Shown here in pieces: positions 7,299 through 15,529 of a DNA stretch of 21,754 bases. Positions within the stretch are counted from its first letter, which is position 1, and the number at the start of each line of letters is the position of its first letter. The position numbers were made by a program, and so were the translations under genes. Origin of the DNA: Lachnoclostridium sp. (GTDB lineage: Bacteria > Bacillota_A > Clostridia > Lachnospirales > Lachnospiraceae); NCBI GenBank assembly GCA_015057755.1, contig SVDR01000042.1:1-21754 (forward strand), in the 5' to 3' direction. Under the pieces are notes generated by a model. That model was not told where the DNA came from. It made no database searches and worked only from the letters and a program-made list of their open reading frames with translations.

Positions 7299-9217
7299 CG
7301 CGGCGGATCGCACTGGTCGGAAATCCAAATGTGGGAAAAAGCACGATTTTCAACGCTCTCACCGGCATGCGCCAGCACACCGGAAACTGGGCGGGAGTGA
7401 CCGTTTCTTGCACGTTCGGGGAATTTGAATGCAACGGAACTTCTTTTTCTGTGGCAGATCTGCCGGGTATTTATTCCTTCGACACCCGCTCTGAAGAAGA
7501 AGCCGTAACCCGGCGTTATGTGGAGACTGCGGACTACGATTTTCTGCTGTTGATCTGTGATGCAACTTGTCTGGAACGCGGATTATATCTTTTGAGGCAG
7601 CTTCTGGAGCTTTTTCCCGATTTTTCCGAAAAAACCATACCTTTTTCGCCGGTCCTCTGTATCAATCTCTGCGACGAAGCCGCACGAAAGGGAATTGTGA
7701 TCGATTTTCCATTGCTGGAACGAGAGCTGGGAATCCCGGTGATTCCATGCCGCGCCAGAGAGCAGGATGGCCTGGACCGTTTGAAAGCCTTTTTATCCAC
7801 ATATTCCCCCGATGCGACACACGACTGTCCACATATTCTTCCGGATTTATTCGAGCCGGAACAATTGGTCGCCCAGACTGTGGAATATACGAATACCAAC
7901 TACCGCTCCCGTGAAGAACGGCTGGACCGAATTGTTACCGGCCGTATCACAGGCACACTCTGCATGCTGCTTTTGCTTACCGGTGTGTTCTGGCTGACGA
8001 TCACTGGAGCCAATTATCCCTCTGCAGTGCTATGGGATCTGTTCTTCCGTTTCGAGCCGGTGCTTTTGGATCTTGCAATGGAATCCGGACTCCCGGATTG
8101 GCTCATTGGTGCCTCGATTTACGGTGTGTACCGGGTCGTTGCATGGATCGTTTCGGTCATGCTTCCTCCAATGGCCATCTTTTTTCCTCTGTTTACTTTG
8201 CTGGAGGACTTTGGACTTCTCCCCCGCATTGCCTACAATATGGACGGTGCCTTTCACTGCTGCGGCGCCTGTGGAAAACAATGCCTGACCATGGCTATGG
8301 GACTGGGATGCAATGCCGCCGGCGTCACCGGATGCCGGATCATCGACTCTCCGAGAGAACGGCTCATTGCAATTTTGACCAACAGCCTGGTTCCTTGCAA
8401 CGGACGGTTTCCGCTTTTGATCACCATGATCTCGCTGGGAGTGATGGGCATTTCTGCCGGCAGTCCTGTATCTTCCAAGACTTCCGCCGGATCCTCCGGC
8501 CTCTTCTCTGCTCTATTGCTTACAGGTTTCGTTCTTCTTGGTGTCGCTGTCACGATGGCTGTATCCTGGCTTCTTTCTCACACCTTGCTGAAAGGTCTTC
8601 CCTCTTCATTTACACTGGAACTGCCGCCCTATCGCCGTCCACAGATAAAAAAAGTCATTGTACGTTCTGTTTTTGACCGCACGTTATTTGTCCTCGGGCG
8701 GGCAATCGTTGTGGCGGCACCCGCGGGACTTTTGATCTGGGTCATGGCAAATATTACGATTTCGGACGGTATAACCTGGAAGGCTGCGGCAGAAGCAAGC
8801 ATGTCGGAAATAACCAGTGCACTTAAAGAAGCACCCACACTCCTTACAATATGCTCCGATTTTCTCGAACCGCTTGGCCGTTTGATGGGACTGGATGGCG
8901 TAATCCTGATAGCGTTTATCCTTGGATTTCCGGCAAATGAGATTGTCCTTCCGATCATCTTAATGGCCTATATGCAAACCGGGCACTTAGTGGATATGGA
9001 CGATGTATCCGGACTTTTTACATTGCTGACTGCCCATGGGTGGACATTTAAGACTTTTGTCTGCATGGCGGTTTTCTCGCTGTTTCACTGGCCATGTTCC
9101 ACCACTTGTCTGACGATACGAAAAGAGACCGGAAGCTGGAAGTGGACGGCGGCGGCAGTGATGATCCCGACGTTTATTGGCGGAGTTCTATGCATGATCA
9201 TCTCGGTGCTTTTATAG
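7295..9217 (+). CDS. feoB: FeoB, ferrous iron transporter
   Basis: The 640-residue protein has an N-terminal GTPase domain (about 1-165): G1 GNPNVGKST (9-17), G2 Thr in GNWAGVTV, G3 DLPG (55-58) and G4 NLCD (114-117). The membrane domain follows from about 210: a cysteine-rich stretch HCCGACGKQC (321-330), then GLGCNAAGVTGCR, then the gate segment VPCNGRFP near 366-373, and a second gate-like segment FPANEIVLPI later. It imports Fe(II) across the cytoplasmic membrane. It is shorter than the ~770-residue E. coli protein but typical of short clostridial FeoB. No feoC is present. A bidirectional terminator follows. Confidence 0.96.
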   Translation: MTRRIALVGNPNVGKSTIFNALTGMRQHTGNWAGVTVSCTFGEFECNGTSFSVADLPGIYSFDTRSEEEAVTRRYVETADYDFLLLICDATCLERGLYLLRQLLELFPDFSEKTIPFSPVLCINLCDEAARKGIVIDFPLLERELGIPVIPCRAREQDGLDRLKAFLSTYSPDATHDCPHILPDLFEPEQLVAQTVEYTNTNYRSREERLDRIVTGRITGTLCMLLLLTGVFWLTITGANYPSAVLWDLFFRFEPVLLDLAMESGLPDWLIGASIYGVYRVVAWIVSVMLPPMAIFFPLFTLLEDFGLLPRIAYNMDGAFHCCGACGKQCLTMAMGLGCNAAGVTGCRIIDSPRERLIAILTNSLVPCNGRFPLLITMISLGVMGISAGSPVSSKTSAGSSGLFSALLLTGFVLLGVAVTMAVSWLLSHTLLKGLPSSFTLELPPYRRPQIKKVIVRSVFDRTLFVLGRAIVVAAPAGLLIWVMANITISDGITWKAAAEASMSEITSALKEAPTLLTICSDFLEPLGRLMGLDGVILIAFILGFPANEIVLPIILMAYMQTGHLVDMDDVSGLFTLLTAHGWTFKTFVCMAVFSLFHWPCSTTCLTIRKETGSWKWTAAAVMIPTFIGGVLCMIISVLL

Positions 9218-9246
9218 TATCCATCATCCAGAACGAATTTCGGGCA

Positions 9247-9279
9247 ACCAAGAAAAACGTCTCCCAGGCATTTCTTGGT
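9247..9279. repeat. 9-bp perfect inverted repeat downstream of feoB
   Basis: accaagaaa (9247-9255) pairs with tttcttggt (9271-9279) across a 15-nt gap. No T-run follows. It could be an extra 3' hairpin of the feo mRNA. Confidence 0.45.
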
Positions 9280-9297
9280 CATATATGGCAACGTAAA

Positions 9298-9332
9298 ACC
9301 GGGGGCCCAATTCAGGACCCCCGGTCATTTTT
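9298..9332. terminator. Strong bidirectional terminator between feoB and the TRAP operon
   Basis: An 8-bp GC-rich stem, accggggg (9298-9305) with cccccggt (9318-9325), is followed by a run of five T (9328-9332) on the plus strand. On the minus strand it is followed by TTTT (complement of 9294-9297). It ends both the feo transcript and the convergent TRAP transcript. Confidence 0.9.
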
Positions 9333-9366
9333 ATGTATTCAATTAGAATTTCTGATTTTAGTAGAA

Positions 9367-11337
9367 TTAAGCAACTGCTTTTTTCTTCTTCTCAGCCATC
9401 TGCCAAGCACAGGATGCACCAACCAGTACAACACCGATGATATCAGTCATTGTACCCGGGATCATCATGCAAAGACCGCCAACAACAGCCATCAGTCTCT
9501 GAACTACGTTCATGTTGTTGAACATGTAGCCTTCAAGACCGCCTGCGATACCGAACAGACCGATTAAGGATGTAACTACGATGAGTGCTACATCAATCAC
9601 ACCGGCATCGATGAAGAGCATTGCCGGGTTCAGAGCAAAGATATACGGTACTACGAACGCTGCAATTGCAAGACGGGACGCGTTGAACGCCGTCTTCATC
9701 GGGTTGGACTTCGCGATCGCGGAGCCTGCGTAAGCCGCAAGAGCTACCGGCGGAGTGATATCAGCAACGATACCGAAGTAGAATACGAACATATTCGCTG
9801 CGATCGGGTTGATGCCCATACCGTTTACAAGGATCGGAGCACATGTTGTAGCCATGATGATGTAGTTGGCAGTTGTCGGAACACCCATACCAAGTACGAT
9901 ACATGTAAGCATTGTAAGGAACAGAGCAACGATAACTTTATCGCCTGCAACACCAACGATTGCGGAGATAAGGATCTGGCCAAGACCTGTCATTGTTACA
10001 ACACCTGCGATGATACCTGCAATACCACAGGATACAGCTACGGAAAGTGTATTCTTACCACCTGTCTCAAGAGCGCCAACGAAACGCTCCGGATTCATTC
10101 TTGTCTTCTTGTTCGGAATACTTACAAGGATTGCAAGAGCGGAAGCAGCTACAGCTGCACGGGACATAGTGAAGCCCATCATAACCATTGCTACAAGAGC
10201 AACGAGCGGGATCAGAAGGTAACCCTGTCTGATAAATAACGGGAAGAACTTCGGAAGGTCCTCTTTGGAGATACCTTTCAGGCCGAGTCTCTTCGCCTCA
10301 AGATGTACGGTAATGAAGATACCTACGAAGTAAAGGAGAGCCGGGAAGATTGCGCGGAACGCGATCTCACTGTACTGAACACCTACCATCTCTGCCATAA
10401 GGAATGCTGCAGCACCCATGATCGGCGGCATGATCTGACCACCTGTGGAAGCAGCCGCCTCTACGGCACCTGCGAACTCACCTTTGTAACCGGTCTTCTT
10501 CATAAGCGGGATTGTAACAGAACCAGTAGTAACTGTGTTACCTACGGAAGAACCGGATACCATACCGCAAAGTGCTGAGGAGATAACGGCAACTTTCGCC
10601 GGACCACCATCAGAAGCACCTGCGATGGAGTTTGCTAACTGAATGAAGAACTCGGAAATACCGGTCGCCTCAAGGAAGGCACCGAATAAAATAAACAGCG
10701 CGATATATGTAGAACATACACCGATCGGAGTACCGATTACACCGCCTGTTGTGTAGAACAGGTTGTAGATTACAGATTTCAGAATCTGCTGGAACTCACG
10801 TCCCTGATCAAATCCGGCCCAGAATGCGTAAGCAATAAAGCAGGATGCTACTACAAGGATCGGAACACCTACGGAACGACGACAAGCCTCCATAAGTACG
10901 AGAATACCGATGATACCAACGTATACTTCAATCTGGCTGATACGTGTTGCATGGCTGATGATCTCTTTGAAGTTGATAACGAAGTAGAAGAATGCTCCGC
11001 TTCCAAGAATCATCAGGATAATGTCATACCACGGAACATGGTTTACTTTAGATGTACCTTTTTTCGCCGGGTATACAAGGAATACAAGGATAATAACAAT
11101 ACCTACGAACAGAGAACGTCTTACACGCTCATCCCAGTTCGCAAACAGGTTCATGTAGAGCATAAGTACAGAGAATGCAGCTAACAGGTAACCGATGATC
11201 ATCTTCGGTTTTCCTTCCCAAATACGGACGTTGGACTCTCTGTCATACTTTTTCATAATGGCATCAACGTCTGCCGCAGAACCAGTGGAAGCATCTTCTG
11301 CCGGAGCTGTGTTGACTTTTAAGTTTTCTTTTGCCAT
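9367..11337 (-). CDS. TAXI-type TRAP transporter fused 4TM/12TM permease
   Basis: The 656-residue polytopic protein has a hydrophilic N-terminus (~1-42), then hydrophobic helices through to a basic end (AEKKKKAVA). It has the TRAP large-subunit core, including GMVSGSSVGNTVTTGS near 258-273 and the ASTGGQIMPPIMGAAAF segment near 296-312. The small (DctQ-like) and large (DctM-like) subunits are fused, as is usual with TAXI binding proteins. It would move a substrate, typically an organic acid or amino acid, driven by an ion gradient; the substrate is not deducible. It follows the DUF1850 gene by 107 nt and has a strong ribosome site (GGAGGGA, complement of 11344-11350). It is the last gene of the binding protein-DUF1850-permease operon. 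Confidence 0.95.
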   Translation of the reverse strand: MAKENLKVNTAPAEDASTGSAADVDAIMKKYDRESNVRIWEGKPKMIIGYLLAAFSVLMLYMNLFANWDERVRRSLFVGIVIILVFLVYPAKKGTSKVNHVPWYDIILMILGSGAFFYFVINFKEIISHATRISQIEVYVGIIGILVLMEACRRSVGVPILVVASCFIAYAFWAGFDQGREFQQILKSVIYNLFYTTGGVIGTPIGVCSTYIALFILFGAFLEATGISEFFIQLANSIAGASDGGPAKVAVISSALCGMVSGSSVGNTVTTGSVTIPLMKKTGYKGEFAGAVEAAASTGGQIMPPIMGAAAFLMAEMVGVQYSEIAFRAIFPALLYFVGIFITVHLEAKRLGLKGISKEDLPKFFPLFIRQGYLLIPLVALVAMVMMGFTMSRAAVAASALAILVSIPNKKTRMNPERFVGALETGGKNTLSVAVSCGIAGIIAGVVTMTGLGQILISAIVGVAGDKVIVALFLTMLTCIVLGMGVPTTANYIIMATTCAPILVNGMGINPIAANMFVFYFGIVADITPPVALAAYAGSAIAKSNPMKTAFNASRLAIAAFVVPYIFALNPAMLFIDAGVIDVALIVVTSLIGLFGIAGGLEGYMFNNMNVVQRLMAVVGGLCMMIPGTMTDIIGVVLVGASCAWQMAEKKKKAVA

Positions 11338-11444
11338 CTCAAGTCCCTCCTATTGTTTTTTTGTTTTTAGAATCAGTCACCCGGCGGAGAGCCAAAGGTG
11401 ATAAATCTATCTTTTTTACAGGAAAGCAATGCAGGCACAGCCTG

Positions 11445-11927
11445 TTACTTCTCGACTGAAAAAGCAACTTTGCTGTTACGTCCGCAAAGTTCCCTTAAAC
11501 TGATTTCTTCCCCATGTAACGTAAGTGTATGGTCAGAGACCGTACCTACGATGTACGAAAGCCATGGCATTTCCATATTAAAACCGGAAACGACCATTTC
11601 TCCGTTTTCATTGATTTCCAGTGTCTGCCCGTCTTCGATCTCCGTCTGGACACCGGCACCGAAGTTGTTGTAGATCGTGCGTACTACATAAATCTTACCG
11701 TCACGGATCTCATATACGTCAGTCAGCGGATACTGATTGACGGAATGGATGAATGTTACGGAAAATTCATCCCCTTCTGAAACACGGAAGCGGGCAATTT
11801 CTTCATTCGTGTCTCCGTTCCTCAAGACAAGATCCTTTCCGCTTCGAAATGTAAAGGTCAGAATGGCTGCAATAACGACAACCATTATTGCAGCCATTGC
11901 TGTAAATGTTAATTTCTTATTTTTCAA
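11445..11927 (-). CDS. DUF1850 family membrane-anchored protein, TRAP-associated
   Basis: The 160-residue protein has one N-terminal membrane segment (about 8-27) and an extracytoplasmic domain with the DUF1850 hallmarks: FIHSVNQYPLTDVYEI (59-74) and YNNFGAGVQTE (86-96). DUF1850 proteins are found next to TAXI-TRAP genes; their role is unknown. The only start giving the basic residues before the membrane helix is TTG (complement of 11925-11927), 5 nt after the upstream stop codon. No good ribosome site lies directly before it, so translation is probably coupled to the upstream gene. A later Met start (residue 11) is possible but would cut into the helix and has no better ribosome site. Confidence 0.85.
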   Translation of the reverse strand: MKNKKLTFTAMAAIMVVVIAAILTFTFRSGKDLVLRNGDTNEEIARFRVSEGDEFSVTFIHSVNQYPLTDVYEIRDGKIYVVRTIYNNFGAGVQTEIEDGQTLEINENGEMVVSGFNMEMPWLSYIVGTVSDHTLTLHGEEISLRELCGRNSKVAFSVEK

Positions 11928-11932
11928 AGGAA

Positions 11933-12967
11933 TTATTTAAGAGCGCCTACTTCTTTGAAGTATTTCTCAGCACCCGGATGGAACGGAACGGAGATACCTG
12001 TTGTAGCGTACTCTGTGCTAAGCTCTGCACCCTTTGCGTGTGCGCCAGCGATCTCTTCTTTGTTTTCGAAGATAGCTTTTGTTAAGTTGTAAACAACATC
12101 TTCGCTGAGCTTCGGAGAAGCGATCAGAGTAGCTTTGATAGCAACTGTCTGAACGTCCTCATCAACACCCTTGTAGGAACCGCCCGGGATCGGGTATGTT
12201 GTATAGAACGGGTAAGCCTCTGCAAGTTTTGCAGCGTGCTCATCGTCAATTGCAAGAAGGTTGATGTCGTTTGTTGTAGCAAGCTCTACGATAGCTGTTG
12301 TCGGAGCACCTGCTGTACAGAAGAATGCATCGATCTTACCATCTTTTAAAGCGTCGGAAGAATCACCGAAACCAAGGTTGTTTACGCTGATATCTTCGAA
12401 GGAAATATCATAAGCCTCAAGGATCTGACGAGCGTTGAACTCTACGCCGGAACCTGCGTCACCAACGGAAACTCTCTTACCCTTTAAGTCTTCGATGGAT
12501 GTGATGTCTTTTGTAGCTACAACCTGACAAACCTCAGCGTAAAGAGCTGCAACTGTGTTGAACTGGTCAGCTGCGCCTTCTTCTGCGAAAAGGTCTGTTC
12601 CCTTGTAACCATAGTCCATAACGTCGTTCTGTACGATAGCGAGATCTGCCTCACCGTCGTTTACAAGGTAGATATTTGCTTTGGAAGCACCTGTGGACTG
12701 TACGTTGATGTTGATACCGATATCTTTGCCGTTGATAACGTTAGCGATAACGCCGCCGAATGCATAATATGTACCTGTTGTACCACCTGTACCCATTGTT
12801 AATTTTGCTGCGTCGCCGCTCGGAGCTGCTGCCGCTGCTGTTGTAGCTGCTGCTGCGTCCTGTTTTGCTGCTGCTGTTGTAGCTGCTGTGTCGCTGCCGC
12901 CACAAGCTGTTAATAACATAGCTGCGCTAAGTGCTACTGCTGTTAATCTGGAAATATTCTTTTTCAT
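11933..12967 (-). CDS. TAXI family TRAP solute-binding lipoprotein
   Basis: The protein has 344 residues when started at the Met directly after a GAGGAGGGA ribosome site; the open frame extends 11 codons further upstream, but that extension would contain the ribosome site. The signal peptide is of lipoprotein type with lipobox LTAC (C22), so it is anchored to the outer face of the membrane. An Ala/Thr-rich tether (~25-55) follows. The domain starts LTMGTGGTTGTYYAFGGVIA, the TAXI hallmark, and continues with AIVQNDVMDYGY and KRVSVGDAGSGVEFNARQIL. It delivers substrate to the fused permease. TAXI proteins have been linked to glutamate or dicarboxylates, but the ligand here is unknown. It is first in its operon behind its own promoter. 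Confidence 0.95.
   Translation of the reverse strand: MKKNISRLTAVALSAAMLLTACGGSDTAATTAAAKQDAAAATTAAAAAPSGDAAKLTMGTGGTTGTYYAFGGVIANVINGKDIGININVQSTGASKANIYLVNDGEADLAIVQNDVMDYGYKGTDLFAEEGAADQFNTVAALYAEVCQVVATKDITSIEDLKGKRVSVGDAGSGVEFNARQILEAYDISFEDISVNNLGFGDSSDALKDGKIDAFFCTAGAPTTAIVELATTNDINLLAIDDEHAAKLAEAYPFYTTYPIPGGSYKGVDEDVQTVAIKATLIASPKLSEDVVYNLTKAIFENKEEIAGAHAKGAELSTEYATTGISVPFHPGAEKYFKEVGALK
12834..12888. repeat. Direct repeat in the lipoprotein tether
   Basis: gctgctgttgtagctgctg occurs at 12834-12852 and again, identical, at 12870-12888. It encodes Ala/Thr-rich tether residues of the TAXI lipoprotein and could vary in length between strains. Confidence 0.7.
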
Positions 12968-12974
12968 AAATAAT

Positions 12975-12983
12975 TCCCTCCTC
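12975..12983 (-). promoter_or_regulatory. Ribosome binding site that fixes the TAXI protein start
   Basis: GAGGAGGGA on the minus strand sits 7 nt before the ATG at 12965-12967. It rules in that Met rather than the longer frame beginning at 13000. Confidence 0.9.
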
Positions 12984-13029
12984 TTTTTTATTGCACCCAT
13001 TAAAATTGTTTTTTTCCGGATACAAAGCC

Positions 13030-13058
13030 ATTATACCTCATCATGAATTTATTTTCAA
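13030..13058 (-). promoter_or_regulatory. Promoter of the TAXI-TRAP operon
   Basis: On the minus strand, TTGAAA (complement of 13053-13058), a 17-nt spacer and a perfect TATAAT (complement of 13030-13035). The transcript would start about 60 nt before the ATG. The AT-rich stretch between here and the upstream gene's stop (13128) has no convincing terminator. Confidence 0.85.
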
Positions 13059-13127
13059 GTCAAACAATTCAGACTTCTTATATTTTTTTAAAGTTTTATC
13101 ATGTATTTTTGTTATAAAATTAATATT

Positions 13128-14225
13128 TTATCGCTTTAAAGTGCGAATTATACGATTTGCAAAACTATTTATCCTGTTGTCTATCCCTTCCGACTGCATG
13201 GCAGAACCAGGACTGTTTCCCGTTTCCATCATGCAGAAGTTTCCTGGCATGAAGAAAGTTTTGTTCATATTGAGCGCCGTTACCAGCTGACCTGCGATCA
13301 GATCACTGCCGGAATATCCGGATACGATGATCGCAAACATGGCTTTGTCATAAAATCTCGTGGTGCGGAACAGAGCTGTCAGGCGGTTGATGAATGCCGT
13401 CATGTTGGCTGAAAGCGCGTCGTTGTAATTCGGACAAAGCATCAGGATACCGTCGGCCCATTTGACAGCCGGATATACCTCATCCTGCATAGCTCCTCCG
13501 TAGAAACACTGCCCTCTCTCACCAAAATGGAGGCACATCTTGAACGGACAGCCGGAGCAGTCCTCCAGAGTACCGTTTCGAAGGTTGATTTCCTGAATTT
13601 CGATCTGATCCTCAATCTTTGCGCGCACTTCTTTCCAGATCTGCATCGTATTGGACGTTTTGTGGTTGGAGGCATGAAGCACCAGAAGATGCGGATGCTC
13701 TTTTTTCTCCCACTGAAACTCCAAAATCTGCTCCGTAAGAATACGGGCGCTCTTCAGGTACGCACCCATTTTATCTGTGTTCATGTTGGAAGCCTGAACA
13801 ATATAATTGTCCAGAGATTCTGTTCCTTCTACCAGCGGACGGCCCACAAATGCACAGCCGGCTTCGTTTGCCGCCACCGCCAGTTCGCGCGCTGCCGCTT
13901 TTGTAAACAGTTCGCTGTCCGCATCGATCAGAAATCCGGCTACAGAGCCCTCCAAAACCTGCTTTCCTGTGCGAAGCCACGCCAGAACTTCATAATAACC
14001 GCGGTTAACGCCGTTCTTTCCGAGCGGAACTGCGAAAATGATCCGTCTGTTCTGATACTTCATGGTCGGTATGGTCTCTGCCTCATCTTCCCAAAGAAGT
14101 CTCATATCCTCACAGATTTCTGCATCCAGACCGCTGACCGCATAGTCAAGGACCTGGTCCAAACGCTCTCTTCCCTCTTTTCCGCGTTTTTGCGGGTATA
14201 TAATCATTAATTTATTCTGTTCCAT
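13128..14225 (-). CDS. Flavodoxin-fold NADPH-dependent FMN reductase-like protein with four-cysteine motif
   Basis: The protein has 365 residues from the Met preceded by AAAGGAA; the longer frame would overlap the upstream gene by 169 bp. The C-terminal half (about 178-345) is a flavodoxin/FMN-reductase-like domain: HLLVLHASNHKTSNTM resembles the FMN-phosphate loop, and MLCPNYNDALSANMTAFINRL resembles the second flavin loop. Between them are C223, C226, C231 and C240 (C-x2-C-x4-C-x8-C), close to but not identical with the compact cluster motif of iron-sulfur flavoproteins. The N-terminal ~165 residues have no family I recognise; FAVPLGKNGVNRGYYEVLAWLRTGKQVLEG resembles part of a flavodoxin fold, so this may be a second, degenerate copy. 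It is the last gene of the three-gene unit, 20 nt after the dehydrogenase-like gene. A redox role is likely; substrate unknown. Confidence 0.8.
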   Translation of the reverse strand: MEQNKLMIIYPQKRGKEGRERLDQVLDYAVSGLDAEICEDMRLLWEDEAETIPTMKYQNRRIIFAVPLGKNGVNRGYYEVLAWLRTGKQVLEGSVAGFLIDADSELFTKAAARELAVAANEAGCAFVGRPLVEGTESLDNYIVQASNMNTDKMGAYLKSARILTEQILEFQWEKKEHPHLLVLHASNHKTSNTMQIWKEVRAKIEDQIEIQEINLRNGTLEDCSGCPFKMCLHFGERGQCFYGGAMQDEVYPAVKWADGILMLCPNYNDALSANMTAFINRLTALFRTTRFYDKAMFAIIVSGYSGSDLIAGQLVTALNMNKTFFMPGNFCMMETGNSPGSAMQSEGIDNRINSFANRIIRTLKR

Positions 14226-14245
14226 AGAAATGATTCCTTTAGGTT

Positions 14246-15499
14246 TTAGATAATCTTCTTCAGATTCTCCTCTGCAAATACGATTCGTTCGTACAGAGCT
14301 TCCGGAAGCGGAAGTACTTCTGTCTCCAGACCGTTTGCTGTGTAGCGGTTCTTCACGCCCATGTAAATGCCGCCCATAAATACGGAACCGCAATGCCACT
14401 GACCGCGCAGGCACATTAAAATGGAAATCGCGCCAGAGGAGAATGCCGGAGCCACGAACGGTTTGTAACCGATCGCACGCATATGCAGGTTTGCTGTCAC
14501 GGTAAGCTGTGTCAGCTCTTTAGAGATCTCATCGTTGTAGTTTTCGATGGAATCAGCCACTACCAGATCCTGTCCGTGCGGTCCAAAAGAACGTCCCTCT
14601 GTCAGGAACTGTGTGAAACGCGGATCTCTCTTTGCATAATAAGCTGCTCTTGCATTCATAACGCCGAGACCAAAGCCCTGGATCTGCTCCGGAAGGAGAC
14701 CCATGTAGTCCAGCTCACCGTTTTCATTTTTGTTGCTCTCTAAGAATGCAGTCTTCGCAAGCGGATCAACCGGGTCGGAAACCGCGCAGAACAGGCCCTT
14801 GAAGTTATTTGCACGAGCCATCTTCGCATAATGAGCGATGATCTTAGAGTTATTTTCGAACTGGTACATACGAACGTCCTTGATACCGCTGCCAACTGCC
14901 GGAATACCCTTGGAGGCAACGAATACAAATACGTCACAGTCGAACAGTTCTTCCGGTTTTACCACGTGCACTTCCGGAAGCGCATCGTAATCCCACGGAT
15001 ATGCGATCTGATTTTCTTCGAACTCCCAGCGTGCAGTAACCTTTTCTTCCAGATCGCAGATACCGATGGACTCTACCACATCGCCGCCGAGAAGATGAAG
15101 TCCTGTTAACAGCATGCTTCCAACGTCACCGATTGCAAGAATGTTCACACGCTTCTTGCCTTCCTTTGGCTGGAACGCGAGAATTTCCTCAAATTTCGGA
15201 TGAGAAACATTGACTGCGCGCACATTTCCTGCTGCGATCATCTCCTCAGCCCAGGACGGGATTCCCTCAACCGGAGCCAGTTCTTCTAATTTGTTGGAGT
15301 TCAGCCAGCTGACATTTTCCTCTGTCGCGGAAAGGAATTTCTTGTCAGCCACTTTGAAAGATGCACGGCAGCTGCCCGGCTCTCTTTTGAATAACCAAGT
15401 AAGGGCTTCCGCATTCTTAGGCTCCTCCACTTTCTCAAAGCCCAGATCTGCAATATCAGAAAAGCAGATGTGGCCATTTACGTTGTAAAATGTAATCAT
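14246..15499 (-). CDS. Divergent lactate/malate dehydrogenase-superfamily protein lacking the catalytic Asp
   Basis: The 417-residue protein has an unfamiliar N-terminal ~115 residues, then a Rossmann domain (VNILAIGDVGSMLLTGLHLL, from 118; G-x-G-like GDVGS 124-128), an acidic strand end (GICDLEEK), FVFVASKGIPAVGSG (191-205), CAVSDPVDPLAKTAFL (238-253), GFGLGVMNARAAYYAKR (275-291) and FGPHGQDLVV (305-314). These line up with the LDH/MDH order NAD-loop, AGxPRKPG, NPVD, LDSARFR, GEHGD. H308 and R284 match the catalytic His and substrate Arg, but the catalytic Asp position is M281 and the mobile-loop Arg is missing. Ordinary LDH or MDH activity is therefore doubtful. It has a GAGGA ribosome site (complement of 15510-15514) and lies 30 nt after the giant gene, so it is co-transcribed. 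It may bind NAD or a relative and act on a different substrate, or serve as a sensor. Confidence 0.75.
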   Translation of the reverse strand: MITFYNVNGHICFSDIADLGFEKVEEPKNAEALTWLFKREPGSCRASFKVADKKFLSATEENVSWLNSNKLEELAPVEGIPSWAEEMIAAGNVRAVNVSHPKFEEILAFQPKEGKKRVNILAIGDVGSMLLTGLHLLGGDVVESIGICDLEEKVTARWEFEENQIAYPWDYDALPEVHVVKPEELFDCDVFVFVASKGIPAVGSGIKDVRMYQFENNSKIIAHYAKMARANNFKGLFCAVSDPVDPLAKTAFLESNKNENGELDYMGLLPEQIQGFGLGVMNARAAYYAKRDPRFTQFLTEGRSFGPHGQDLVVADSIENYNDEISKELTQLTVTANLHMRAIGYKPFVAPAFSSGAISILMCLRGQWHCGSVFMGGIYMGVKNRYTANGLETEVLPLPEALYERIVFAEENLKKII

Positions 15500-15529
15500 A
15501 ATCGTGTTCTCCTCAAAAAATATTGTCTA

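Noticed and set aside
12968..13000. Longer N-terminus of the TAXI protein (11 extra codons)
   Set aside because: It would include the strong ribosome site and place residues before a standard lipoprotein signal peptide.
14226..14414. 63-residue N-terminal extension of the flavodoxin-fold protein
   Set aside because: It overlaps the upstream gene in another frame, has Arg/Ser-rich shadow composition, and a ribosome site supports the later Met.
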